A model generated the notes under the pieces. That model saw only the letters and a program-made list of their open reading frames with translations. It made no database searches and was not told the DNA's origin. The translations under genes and the position numbers were made by a program. From CAZLIC01 sp964559535 (GTDB lineage Bacteria > Pseudomonadota > Alphaproteobacteria > Rhodobacterales > Rhodobacteraceae), in NCBI GenBank assembly GCA_964559535.1, contig CAZLIC010000008.1, forward strand, positions 1 to 64,000: a stretch of DNA of 64,000 nucleotides, in the 5' to 3' direction. Shown in pieces: positions 18,382 to 26,680 of this stretch (positions are counted from its first letter, which is position 1; every line of letters begins with the position of its first letter).

Positions 18382-18419
18382 TGCATGCGCATGCAATACG
18401 CATCTTGCATACGCATGCA
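18382..18419. promoter_or_regulatory. Twin palindromic operator in the divergent promoter region
   Basis: Two 14-bp palindromes lie 24 bp apart between the divergent genes at 18302 (-) and 18467 (+). The first, TGCATGCGCATGCA (18382-18395), is perfect. The second, TGCATACGCATGCA (18406-18419), is perfect in the outer five bases of each arm. Both have a central CG, as LacI-family operators do. A consensus -35 hexamer TTGACA (18424-18429) starts five bases after the second palindrome on the plus strand. The LacI-family regulator of the operon is the obvious candidate ligand, which is an inference from position and symmetry. Confidence 0.75.
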
Positions 18420-18466
18420 GAATTTGACAATGAAGAACAGGACTAGCCCGAACCGAGGGGAGCCGA

Positions 18467-19549
18467 ATGCTGAGCGAGGGGTTCAATGCCGAAGCGGGAC
18501 CGGATGCGGCGCTGCGCATGTCCGTGCTGAACCGGCTTCGGGGGCTGGTCGAGGCCAGACCCGGCGGGCTGCCTTCCGCCATCGGGGCGCTGGCCACCCC
18601 GGATTGCGAATGGCGTGCCGCGCATCCGATGGACGGGATGAATGGAACCGAAGCTGCAGTTGCACGGATCTGGGGCCCGCTTCTGGCGTCATTCCCCGAT
18701 CTGGAACGGCGCGATACCATCTTTGTCGGCGGGCACTACCAGGGAAAAACCCTGATCGCGGCCATGGGCCACTACTGCGGCACCATGACGGCGAACTGGT
18801 TGGGAATTCCCGCAACCGGCAAGACCGTTTCCCTGCGCTTTGGCGAAGTCTGGCAGATCGGCACGGATGGTCGCGCGGTTCAGGCCAACCTGCTTTGGGA
18901 CGTGCTGGACGTGATGCGGCAGGCGGGGGTCTGGCCCCTGGCACCCTCGATGGGGATCGAGGCGATGTGGCCCGGACCACTGACCGCGGACGGTGTTCGG
19001 CTGGCCCCTTCCGACCCCGGCCACGGCCGCGACAGCCTGGAACAGACCCTGCGCATGCACAAGACGCTGGCCGAGTTCGACGACCGCAGCAGCCTGTCGC
19101 GCGAAGCGCTGATCGCCATGCCGCAACGCGACCACTGGCACCCCAGGATGATGTGGTACGGCCCCGCGGGCATTGGCACGACCCGCGGCCTTGCCGGTTT
19201 TGTCGACGGCCACCAGCTGCCCTTCCGCATCGCCTTTCACCGGCCGCAGGGAACGTTCGAAGAGGTTTCGGCCGAACGCGCGCGACACGGCGCGGGGCAC
19301 TACATCCGTATCGGCGACGGCCCCTATTCGGTCACGGGGGGATGGCCTTCTGTCTATGCCATGCACATGGGCGCGGGCTTCTGCGGACTGCCGGCAAGCG
19401 GAAAACCGGTGTTCATGCGGGTGATGGATTTCTATCTGCACCACGAAGGGCTGATCCGCGAAAACTGGGTGCCCATAGACATGCTGGATCTGTTCCGGCA
19501 GATGGGCCTGAACCTTTTGGATCGCATGCGGGCCATCATCGGACGGTGA
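18467..19549 (+). CDS. SnoaL/NTF2-like two-domain protein (copy 4)
   Basis: A 360-residue protein with two SnoaL-like modules, clearly paralogous to the gene at 10592. Shared features include SFPDLERRDTIFVGG in module one, HPRMMWYGPAGIGTTRGL in module two and a C-terminal block with GLIRENWVPIDMLDLFRQMG. The ribosome-binding site GAGGGGAG precedes the ATG. It is transcribed away from the main operon but shares the palindromic operator region with it, so it is probably co-regulated. Its biochemical role is unassigned. Confidence 0.87.
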   Translation: MLSEGFNAEAGPDAALRMSVLNRLRGLVEARPGGLPSAIGALATPDCEWRAAHPMDGMNGTEAAVARIWGPLLASFPDLERRDTIFVGGHYQGKTLIAAMGHYCGTMTANWLGIPATGKTVSLRFGEVWQIGTDGRAVQANLLWDVLDVMRQAGVWPLAPSMGIEAMWPGPLTADGVRLAPSDPGHGRDSLEQTLRMHKTLAEFDDRSSLSREALIAMPQRDHWHPRMMWYGPAGIGTTRGLAGFVDGHQLPFRIAFHRPQGTFEEVSAERARHGAGHYIRIGDGPYSVTGGWPSVYAMHMGAGFCGLPASGKPVFMRVMDFYLHHEGLIRENWVPIDMLDLFRQMGLNLLDRMRAIIGR

Positions 19550-19617
19550 CGGCCCCTCCTTCCCGGTTCTGACAACACAGGTGGTCCGGCGCGGCGACCT
19601 GCACCATCGTCTTGCTT

Positions 19618-20886
19618 TCAGGCTTCGTGCCGTTCCTGTGCTGTCCTGCCGAACTGCGCCGTTTCAACCGAAGGCGGCGCTGTCCTGGAAACGACGGTTC
19701 CATCGGAAACCACGATCCGGCCGACGGGCCGAAGGCGCAGCGCCTCAAGCGGCGTGGCACATTCGAGGACCAGCAGGCTTGCCCGTGCACCCGGCCGCAG
19801 TCCAAAGTCCAGTCCCATGATGGCCGCCGGAGCCTCGGTCACCATCTGGAAGGCGCGGCGCATCTGCTCGGTTCCCGTCATCAGCGCAACATGCAGGCCC
19901 ATATGCGCGACATCCAGCATGTCGCCCGAGCCGAGCGGATACCATGGGTCCAGCACGCAGTCCTGCCCGAAAGCAACCGTCACCCCCGCTGCCAGCAGTT
20001 CCGGCACCCGGGTCATGCCCCGCCGCTTGGGGTAGGAATCGGCACGGCCCTGCAGGGTGATGTTGATCAACGGATTTGCAATCGCCGCCACCTGCGCCTC
20101 GGCGATCAGCGGGATCAGTTTGGAGACATAGTAGTTGTCCATCGAATGCATCGACGTCAGGTGCGACCCGGCCACCCTGCCTTGCAGCCCGAAGGCTATC
20201 GTTTCTGCCGCCAGCGTCTCGATGTGGCGCGAGAGCGGATCATCGGTCTCGTCGCAGTGCAAGTCGACCATCAGGCCGCGGTTAGCCGCCAGGCGGCAGG
20301 CCGCACGGACCGAGGCGGCGCCGTCGGCCATGGTGCGTTCGAAATGCGGAATGCCGCCGACGATATCCACGCCCGCGTCCAGCGCCCGGATCACCTGCGC
20401 CTCGGCCCCCGGCGCGCGAAACCAGCCGTCCTGCGGAAAGGCCACAAGCTGCAGGTCCATCTTTCCCCTGATCGCTTCCCGCACGTCCAGCAGGGCCTCG
20501 ACCGTGCGGAAACTTGTGTCGGTCACGTCCACATGGCTGCGGATTGCCAGCACGCCTTTCGCCATCGCCTGCCGGCAGTAGGTAAGGGCGCGGGCAACGA
20601 TGTCTTCCCGGCTTTGCAGGACCTTCAGTTCGCCCCACAGCGCGATGCCTTCCAGCAGCGTGCCGGAGGCGTTCACCCGGGGCCGACCGTAGCTCAGCGT
20701 CGCGTCCATGTGAAAATGGCAATCGACCAACGGAGGGCTGACCAGCTTGCCGGTCGCGTCGATCACCTCCCTTGCGTCCGCCGAAATCCCCGGCTCTACC
20801 GCCACGATCCGCCCCGCCGCGATGGCGATGTCGGCTTGTGTTCCATCCGGCAGAAGCCCGCCCTTCACGATCAGGTCGAAAGTCAT
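19618..20886 (-). CDS. Cytosine-deaminase-like amidohydrolase (altered specificity residue)
   Basis: A 422-residue amidohydrolase strongly similar in layout to E. coli cytosine deaminase CodA. Metal ligands are conserved: H57 and H59 (HFHMD), H210 (HCDE) and D309. The catalytic E213, the substrate Gln (Q152 in AFPQDG) and H242 (SHLTSMHS) are also present. The residue after the metal Asp, which in CodA is D314 and contacts the pyrimidine, is Cys310 here, and the preceding His is Gln (FGQDCVLDPW). It therefore probably deaminates or hydrolyses a different ring than cytosine. The start at 20886 overlaps the NodB-like gene (ATGA). Confidence 0.9.
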   Translation of the reverse strand: MTFDLIVKGGLLPDGTQADIAIAAGRIVAVEPGISADAREVIDATGKLVSPPLVDCHFHMDATLSYGRPRVNASGTLLEGIALWGELKVLQSREDIVARALTYCRQAMAKGVLAIRSHVDVTDTSFRTVEALLDVREAIRGKMDLQLVAFPQDGWFRAPGAEAQVIRALDAGVDIVGGIPHFERTMADGAASVRAACRLAANRGLMVDLHCDETDDPLSRHIETLAAETIAFGLQGRVAGSHLTSMHSMDNYYVSKLIPLIAEAQVAAIANPLINITLQGRADSYPKRRGMTRVPELLAAGVTVAFGQDCVLDPWYPLGSGDMLDVAHMGLHVALMTGTEQMRRAFQMVTEAPAAIMGLDFGLRPGARASLLVLECATPLEALRLRPVGRIVVSDGTVVSRTAPPSVETAQFGRTAQERHEA

Positions 20887-21743
20887 GTCTGGCGCTCCGC
20901 ATAGGTCGGGAATGGCAGGGTCCGCAGCCGCCCGGCCCGGCGCAGGGTCTCGGCATGGTCGGCGATCTCTCCCAGCGTGGCGAACCAGGCGCCCGAAGTC
21001 AGCGCGGTTTCCAGCCAGCGCTCGACCACCTGCCAGCGGGCACGGCGGCCAGTCAGGAACGGGTGCCAGACCGCGTGCCAAAGGCCGCCATCGGCCTTTG
21101 CCGCCTCGAATTCCTCGAAGAACGGCGCCAGCCCTTCCGAGGGGCCGCGAACCGGCATCATGTACCCGATTTCCGCGTAATGGGCGAAGGGCGGCCAGTC
21201 GTCGATGCCCCAATGCGTCGGAATCTCGATCAGGGTACGGCCCCCAATGTCCAGCGCATAGGGTTCGTCATCGGCCATCATCGAACTGTCGTAGGCAAAG
21301 CCGCGGTCCGCGATCAGCGCGGGTGTGTCATTGGTCAAAAGATAGACCGGCGCGCGGTACCCCCTTGGGCGATACCCGCCGAAAGCCGCCATCGCATCCA
21401 GCGCACGGTCCAGGTCTTCGGCCTGTTCGGCAACAGTCCGCGCTGCCGGGTTTTCATGGATCCAGCCGTGGCAGCCGATCTCGTGCCCTCCCGCCAGGAT
21501 CGCCTCGACCGCCTTCGGATAGGTCTTCACGCACCAGCCCGGAATGAAGAAGGTCTGCTTCAGGCCCAGCCGCCTGTAGGTTTCCAGAATGCGTGGCACG
21601 CCGACGGTGGGCCCGTACTGGCCCATGCTGATGGCATAGGGGCGCCTCCAGCCCTCGGGGTCGGCCGCGTGGATCAGGCTGTCGGCGTCCATGTCGAAGG
21701 TGATGGCAGCGGCAAAGGGTGCGTGGTTCGGCCAGTCCATCAT
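20883..21743 (-). CDS. NodB-fold polysaccharide deacetylase / cyclic-imide-hydrolase-like protein
   Basis: A 286-residue NodB-homology protein with no signal peptide. Motifs are TFDMDADS (first Asp pair), HEIGCHGWIHENP (metal-binding His pair) and RGYRAP. Cytoplasmic members of this family include the PuuE allantoinase and cyclic imide hydrolases, which open C-N bonds in rings, besides true sugar deacetylases. Linkage with a cytosine-deaminase-like enzyme and a small-solute importer favours the ring-opening role; this is inference. It overlaps the deaminase-like gene by four bases and follows the ATPase gene by one base. Confidence 0.85.
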   Translation of the reverse strand: MMDWPNHAPFAAAITFDMDADSLIHAADPEGWRRPYAISMGQYGPTVGVPRILETYRRLGLKQTFFIPGWCVKTYPKAVEAILAGGHEIGCHGWIHENPAARTVAEQAEDLDRALDAMAAFGGYRPRGYRAPVYLLTNDTPALIADRGFAYDSSMMADDEPYALDIGGRTLIEIPTHWGIDDWPPFAHYAEIGYMMPVRGPSEGLAPFFEEFEAAKADGGLWHAVWHPFLTGRRARWQVVERWLETALTSGAWFATLGEIADHAETLRRAGRLRTLPFPTYAERQT

Positions 21744-21744
21744 C

Positions 21745-22788
21745 CTATCCCATCACATGGACGCGGGCGGGGTCCCATGACAGCCAGAACTCCTGCCCGC
21801 TTTCTGCCTGCAATTCGGCAAGCTGCGTTTCGCTGACCTGCGCTTTCCACTCCGCGCCATCGGGCGTCTCGAAGTAGCAGATGATCCCCGTTCCTGCGAA
21901 CTCTTCGGACAGGAAGGCAGCCCGGATGGCGGGACCCGGCGGCCTGTCACGGCTGACCGCCACCCGGTCGGCCGCAACCACGATTTCCGCCGACCCATCC
22001 GGGGCAGAGACGGGCACAGGGCCTTGCGGCGACTGCATCACCCCTGCCTGCACCAAGCCTGCCAGAATGTTGTTGCGGCCCACGAACTCGGCCACGAAGC
22101 GCGACTTCGGGCCGCGGAAAATCTCTTGCGGGCGGCCGATCTGCCCGATCTCGCCGTGGCCCATGATCACCACGCGGTCAGCCATGGCAAAGGCCTCGGA
22201 CTGCGAATGGGTGACGTAGACGAAGGTGATGCCCAGTTCCTTCTGCAACCGGGTCAGCACGCCTTGCATCCGGATCACCAGATGCGCGTCCAGCGCCGAC
22301 AGCGGTTCGTCCAGGAGCAGCATCTGCGGTTCGGTGACCAGACTGCGGGCCAGTGCCACCCGCTGCCGCTGGCCGCCGGAAAGCTGGTCAATCCGGCGCG
22401 CCTCGAAACCCTTCAACTGCATCCGATCCAGCCACATCATCGCCCGGTCACGACGTTCCTTCGCGCCGATCTTTCGCATGCGCAGGCCAAACTCCACATT
22501 CTCGACCACGCTGAGGAACGGGAAAAGGGCAAGCGACTGCCAGACCAACGGCGTATCGCGGTGGTGCGGCGGCACGTCGTTCATCACCTTGCCTTCGATG
22601 GTGATGGTGCCGGAGGTGGGCTGCTCCAGCCCCGCCAGCATCCGCAGGGTGGTGGTCTTGCCGCAGCCGGATGGCCCCATCAGCGCCAGGAACTCACCCC
22701 GGTGGATCTCAAGGTCCAGCGACTTGACGGCGACATAGGTGCCGAACGCCTTGTGGACCTGACGGAACTGGACCAGTGGCTCAGCCAT
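21745..22788 (-). CDS. ABC transporter ATPase, PotA-like
   Basis: A 347-residue ATPase of a polyamine/opine-type importer. It shows Walker A GPSGCGKTT, LSGGQRQRVALARS, Walker B LLLDEPLSALD and the H-loop YVTHSQSEAF. The C-terminal TOBE region spans roughly residues 240-345. It overlaps the PotC-like permease stop by eight bases. PotA-like ATPases serve many nitrogen-containing solutes, so the name does not prove that polyamines are transported. Confidence 0.93.
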   Translation of the reverse strand: MAEPLVQFRQVHKAFGTYVAVKSLDLEIHRGEFLALMGPSGCGKTTTLRMLAGLEQPTSGTITIEGKVMNDVPPHHRDTPLVWQSLALFPFLSVVENVEFGLRMRKIGAKERRDRAMMWLDRMQLKGFEARRIDQLSGGQRQRVALARSLVTEPQMLLLDEPLSALDAHLVIRMQGVLTRLQKELGITFVYVTHSQSEAFAMADRVVIMGHGEIGQIGRPQEIFRGPKSRFVAEFVGRNNILAGLVQAGVMQSPQGPVPVSAPDGSAEIVVAADRVAVSRDRPPGPAIRAAFLSEEFAGTGIICYFETPDGAEWKAQVSETQLAELQAESGQEFWLSWDPARVHVMG

Positions 22789-23563
22789 TTCGTCGTCTCC
22801 GGAAGATAAGGAACTGGGCGGCGATGACCAGGCTCATCGAAGTGAGGAACACCACCGTGCCGATCGCGTTGATCTGCGGGTCGACGTTGCCTTGCAGGAT
22901 TTCAAGGATCAGCACCGGGACGGTCCGGTTCAGGCCCGACACGAACCATGCGACGACGAACTCGTCAAAGCTGACGGCAGCGGTCAGGCACAGGGCGGAC
23001 ACGATGGCCGGAGCGCAGAAGGGCAGGATGACGTGGCGCATCGCCGTCCATGGTCCGGCGCCAAGGTTCCAGGCGGCGGCTTCAAGCGACGGATCCATCT
23101 GCGAAAGCCGCAACCGGCAGATCGCCATGGCAAAGGGGGTGGCCAGTACGACATGGGCGATGATGATGCCCCTCAGCGTACCCGAAAGCCCGATCTGCGA
23201 CAGCCAGGCCAGCATCGCCAGACCAAGGATCACCAAAGGCAAGGTCGGCGGCAGCAGGGCCAGCGCCAGGTAGGCCTGCTTGAACCGAAAGCCGTAGCGG
23301 AAGTCGGTATAGGCGGTGGCAAAGCCGATGAACGTGGCGATGACCGAGGTCACCCCGGCCACAGCCAGCGAATTGCCGATCGCCTCCCAGACTTCGGGGC
23401 GGCTGAAGGCGCGGACGTACCATTCGGTGGTGAAATGGCCCAAGGGAAGTGTCGGAAAGCGGTCGGAGTTGAAGGAGAAGACGACGCTTGCCGCGATGGG
23501 GGCAAAGACGAAGGTGAAGAGCGCGGCGAGATAGGCCCAGCCCAGGGCGCCAAGCGTCTTCAT
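22781..23563 (-). CDS. ABC transporter permease, PotC-like
   Basis: A 260-residue inner-membrane permease with about six helices. The EAA loop is EAAAWNLGAGPWTAMRHVILP and is followed by SFDEFVVAWFVSG, as in PotC homologues. The start at 23563 overlaps the PotB-like stop (ATGA). It works with the PotB-like permease and the PotA-like ATPase. The ligand is unknown. Confidence 0.93.
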   Translation of the reverse strand: MKTLGALGWAYLAALFTFVFAPIAASVVFSFNSDRFPTLPLGHFTTEWYVRAFSRPEVWEAIGNSLAVAGVTSVIATFIGFATAYTDFRYGFRFKQAYLALALLPPTLPLVILGLAMLAWLSQIGLSGTLRGIIIAHVVLATPFAMAICRLRLSQMDPSLEAAAWNLGAGPWTAMRHVILPFCAPAIVSALCLTAAVSFDEFVVAWFVSGLNRTVPVLILEILQGNVDPQINAIGTVVFLTSMSLVIAAQFLIFRRRRNG

Positions 23564-24408
23564 CCGCGCCTCCCGTAGGCAGCTTTCAGCGCTGCCGTGG
23601 CAACCGCGAACAGGGTTGCGATCATCATCAGCGCAACCACGGCGGCCCGGGGCCATTGCTGGCCGGACTTCGTGGTGTCGATGATCAGGATGGTCAGGGT
23701 CGGGGGCTTTGATCCGCCCAGGTAAAAGGGGCTGACGAAATCGCCGAAGGTCATAATGAAGGCAAAGACCGCGCCCAGAACCAGCCCCGTCTTCGCCGCC
23801 GGAATGATGACCGACACCAGCACCTTCCACGGCGGCGCCCCCAGGTTACCCGCCGCCTCGACAAGGCTGCGGTCGATGGCGGCAAGGCTCCAGGTCTGAA
23901 AGATCACTACCAGTGGCAGGACCAGCGTCAGATAGCCGACCATCGCACCAAAGCCCGAATTCAGCATGGTGAAGGGGCCAAGACCCGCCGCCCCGAGAGC
24001 CACGTTGATTGGCCCGCTTTCGGCCAGGATCACCTGCCAGGCATAGGCGCGGACAAGGAACGATGTGAAGAAGGGCACGATCAGGCACAAAAGCACGAAC
24101 CTGCGCGCGTTTTCCCGCAGACGGAACGACAGGAACAGCGACGCCGGAAAGGCAATGACGGTGGCCAGCACCCCTGCCAGCGCGGCACGGCCCAGGGTCA
24201 GCCAATAGGCATCCCAGAACGCCCCGCGGCCCAGCATCTTCGTCCAGTTGTCCAGGACGAAGGCGGGCTCCATCCGATAGTTCTTGACCAGCCAGAAGCT
24301 CATCGCGGCCATGAAGACCAGCGGCACCACGAAGAACATCCCCTGCCAGACCAGAAGCGGCAGGCGCCAGAGCGCGGGATACAGGTCTAGCTTTCGCGAT
24401 GTGCTCAT
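23560..24408 (-). CDS. ABC transporter permease, PotB-like
   Basis: A 282-residue inner-membrane permease with about six helices. The EAA loop is EAAGNLGAPPWKVLVSVIIP, and the following FGDFVSPFYLGG segment is typical of PotB. The start at 24408 is chosen over an upstream in-frame codon because that one falls in the intercistronic stem-loop. It lies second in the operon after the binding-protein gene. Confidence 0.93.
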   Translation of the reverse strand: MSTSRKLDLYPALWRLPLLVWQGMFFVVPLVFMAAMSFWLVKNYRMEPAFVLDNWTKMLGRGAFWDAYWLTLGRAALAGVLATVIAFPASLFLSFRLRENARRFVLLCLIVPFFTSFLVRAYAWQVILAESGPINVALGAAGLGPFTMLNSGFGAMVGYLTLVLPLVVIFQTWSLAAIDRSLVEAAGNLGAPPWKVLVSVIIPAAKTGLVLGAVFAFIMTFGDFVSPFYLGGSKPPTLTILIIDTTKSGQQWPRAAVVALMMIATLFAVATAALKAAYGRRG

Positions 24409-24416
24409 GACGGTCG

Positions 24417-24443
24417 GCGGGCGGCCCGGTCTGGGCCGCCCGC
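24417..24443 (-). terminator. Intercistronic stem-loop after the PotD-like gene
   Basis: A perfect 11-bp stem (GCGGGCGGCCC at 24417-24427 pairing with 24433-24443) with a five-base loop fills most of the gap between the binding-protein stop and the PotB-like start. No U-run follows. It probably lowers read-through or protects the 3' end of the binding-protein mRNA. Confidence 0.65.
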
Positions 24444-24452
24444 GCATCCTTT

Positions 24453-25586
24453 TCAGGCCGACTTGTAGTCCGACCAGAAGTCATTCCAGTCCTCAAGCGT
24501 CTGCTGCTTCGGCGTGTCGCGATAGAAGATGCGGCCCTCGCGGAACAGCTTGATCGGGTCGTTGTCGGCGCCCTCGATCAGGCCAGACCGTTTGGCCTCG
24601 TCAGGGTTCGCGGCCTGGATCGCCTTCCAGCCCGATTTCGTCGGCGACAGGCCCGGATAGGCGGCCATCTGGATCGACTTTACCTGACCGTCCGGCCCCA
24701 GCATGTAGTTGATGAACTTGTTGATGATCTCGTGTTTGGTGGTGCCAACGCCGATGGAATAGCTTTCGGTCCACTGGATGCCGCCTTCTTCCGGGATCAC
24801 GCTGGCCACCTTGGCGCCGTCCTTTTCCAGCACGCCGGTGATCCAGTCGCCGATGCCCACCATCGCCAGCATCTCGCCGTTCTTCAGACTGCTGAACGTG
24901 CCACCATAGTCGAAGTAGCCCCCGACTTGCGGCTTCAGGCTCAGCGTCTTTTCCTGCACCGCGCCCCACGCGGCTTCGTCGATGTCGAAGGGGGGCTTGT
25001 TGCCCATCAAGAGCGACATCTGGCCAAGCGATGGCAGGTGCCAGTCGAAGTGCCCCACTTTCCCGGTTACCTTCGGGTTCCAGAAGCAGTTGTAGCTCAT
25101 GGCCTCTTCGCGGGTCAGCGCGTCGGTGTTGTAGCTGACCCCCAGAAGCCCGTAGCGCACCATCACTGACCACAGCGTGTCATCCGTCCAGTGGCCGGGA
25201 AACTTCTGGAACTCGGGGTAATAATCGTCGAACGGATAGAGCGAAGGGTCCATCTTCTCGATGTAGCCCGCCGCGTTCAGCTGCTGCACGAACTCGGCGT
25301 CCGACAGGATCAGGTCATAGGTGCCGGGGGGCGACTGGCTGATGAGCGCCAGCATGTTGTCGCCGCCGGCATAGTACTTCGGCACGAACTTCACGTTGTT
25401 GGCGGCCTCGAACTCGGCAACGATATCGGGTTCGGCATGGCCATACCAGGCCAGCATGTTGATCTGCGTTGCCTCTTGTGCCCAGGCGCGGTTCAGCATC
25501 GGCGTGGCCAGAAGGGCAGTGGCGCCGCCTTGCAGAAGACGGCGACGGGTCAGGTGAAGGCGGCTTGGGTTCAGGCTTTCTGGCAT
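24453..25586 (-). CDS. Extracellular solute-binding protein, PotD-like, Tat signal
   Basis: A 377-residue periplasmic binding protein of the spermidine/putrescine-type group. The N-terminus has a twin-arginine signal (LTRRRLLQGG, then a hydrophobic stretch and AWAQ), so it is probably exported folded by Tat. The mature protein begins near residue 37 and has the PotD-like YNTDAL and WNPKVTGKVG segments. The first gene of the minus-strand operon, it is followed by a stem-loop. The ligand may be a nucleobase-like or amine compound, judging from the enzymes in the operon. Confidence 0.92.
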   Translation of the reverse strand: MPESLNPSRLHLTRRRLLQGGATALLATPMLNRAWAQEATQINMLAWYGHAEPDIVAEFEAANNVKFVPKYYAGGDNMLALISQSPPGTYDLILSDAEFVQQLNAAGYIEKMDPSLYPFDDYYPEFQKFPGHWTDDTLWSVMVRYGLLGVSYNTDALTREEAMSYNCFWNPKVTGKVGHFDWHLPSLGQMSLLMGNKPPFDIDEAAWGAVQEKTLSLKPQVGGYFDYGGTFSSLKNGEMLAMVGIGDWITGVLEKDGAKVASVIPEEGGIQWTESYSIGVGTTKHEIINKFINYMLGPDGQVKSIQMAAYPGLSPTKSGWKAIQAANPDEAKRSGLIEGADNDPIKLFREGRIFYRDTPKQQTLEDWNDFWSDYKSA

Positions 25587-25700
25587 CTGGCATCCCCTGT
25601 TGCAGTGGCAAGGGTCGATTCGCCCCAGCCTTGCGCAAACTCTAGGACCGTTGTTGCCTGTTGCGGAAATTTGGTATCCGTATGGACGTATAATGTTCGC
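25587..25700 (-). promoter_or_regulatory. Probable promoter region of the PotD-like operon
   Basis: This 114-base gap lies between the LysR stop and the binding-protein start, both on the minus strand. Its distal part (about 25665-25695) is AT-richer than its surroundings and holds alternating ATACG/CGTAT elements (for example ATCCGTATGGACGTATAA). These may form part of a LysR-type binding site or promoter. No exact consensus was recognised. Confidence 0.35.
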
Positions 25701-26579
25701 TTATGCAGCCACACCCTGCCCCGCCAGCGTGATCTGCTGCATCAACCATTGCGCCAGCCCGTGCCCCGCCTTGGACAGCCTGGCATGCTTGTAGAACATC
25801 CCGATCCGCAGTGGCGCCAACGGTGGAAAGCCTTCCGCCGCGGTACCGACACGCAGGCCCGGAACCAGCGTGGCCGGTGTCAGTGCCGACGCACCGATGC
25901 CGCCAAGTACCGCCGCCTGGATTCCCGCCACATCGGTCGACACCAGGCGCGTGGTCCAGCTGATCCGGCGGACACGCAAGCTTTCGCGCATCCGGTCGGC
26001 GTATTCGCAAGGGTCGGGATGGCGCACCAACGGCAGTGCCGTCCTGCGGTCCCATCGGAACCCCTCGGCCACGGCCCAGACCGGCGTGATCGTCGCCGCG
26101 TTGACAAGGTAGGCTTCATCCTGGGTCGGGGCGATGCCAACGACAATGTCCAGCTTGTCAGCCGCCAACGTCAGCCGCATGTCGCGTGACAGGCGGCTTT
26201 CCACTTCGACGCGCACGTCGGGGTGACTTGCGGCAAAGCGGGTGATCGCGGCCAGAAGGAAGGCGTTGGAAAAGTCGGTCGGCAGGCCCACCTTGATCCA
26301 GCCCGACAGTGCCTCACCGGCGTAGTGGGCCACGATGTCATCGTTCAGCCGAAGGATTTGCCGCGCATAGGGCCCCAGCGCCACCCCGCTGTCGGTCAGC
26401 CGGATCTGGCGGCCATCGGTGTTGATCAGCTGGGTGCGCAGCATGTCTTCCAGCCGCCGGATCTGCAGGCTGATTGCAGGCTGCGTGCGCCCCAACGCTT
26501 CGGCGGCGCGGGTGTAGCTGCCAAGGTCGACGACGGTGACGAAGGTGCGCAACAGGTCGGTCGGAACATTGGTCAGCAT
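25701..26579 (-). CDS. LysR-family transcriptional regulator
   Basis: A 292-residue LysR-type regulator. The N-terminal winged helix contains the canonical YTRAAEALGRTQPAISLQIR recognition segment (about residues 22-41), followed by the linker helix and a substrate-binding domain. The start at 26579 gives the normal short N-terminus. It lies between the transporter/hydrolase operon (same strand, downstream) and the divergent BtpA-like/phosphoribosyltransferase/Prs operon, so it probably controls both. A dyad of LysR type lies just upstream of its start. Confidence 0.94.
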   Translation of the reverse strand: MLTNVPTDLLRTFVTVVDLGSYTRAAEALGRTQPAISLQIRRLEDMLRTQLINTDGRQIRLTDSGVALGPYARQILRLNDDIVAHYAGEALSGWIKVGLPTDFSNAFLLAAITRFAASHPDVRVEVESRLSRDMRLTLAADKLDIVVGIAPTQDEAYLVNAATITPVWAVAEGFRWDRRTALPLVRHPDPCEYADRMRESLRVRRISWTTRLVSTDVAGIQAAVLGGIGASALTPATLVPGLRVGTAAEGFPPLAPLRIGMFYKHARLSKAGHGLAQWLMQQITLAGQGVAA

Positions 26580-26593
26580 CCGCGCGCGCCTCT

Positions 26594-26610
26594 CATAACG
26601 CGATCTTATG
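26594..26610. promoter_or_regulatory. LysR-type (T-N11-A) binding site
   Basis: The dyad CATAA-N7-TTATG contains a T-N11-A core (T26596 to A26608), the hallmark of LysR-family sites. It lies 15 bases upstream of the LysR start and 70 bases upstream of the divergent plus-strand operon, in an AT-rich stretch that is unusual for this window. Binding by the adjacent LysR protein is inferred. Confidence 0.6.
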
Positions 26611-26680
26611 GAAGCATTGTAATTATCAATTTCGAAAATCTCCAAGCCCTTCCTATTCCTGATCCGGCAAGGAGAGCCCG

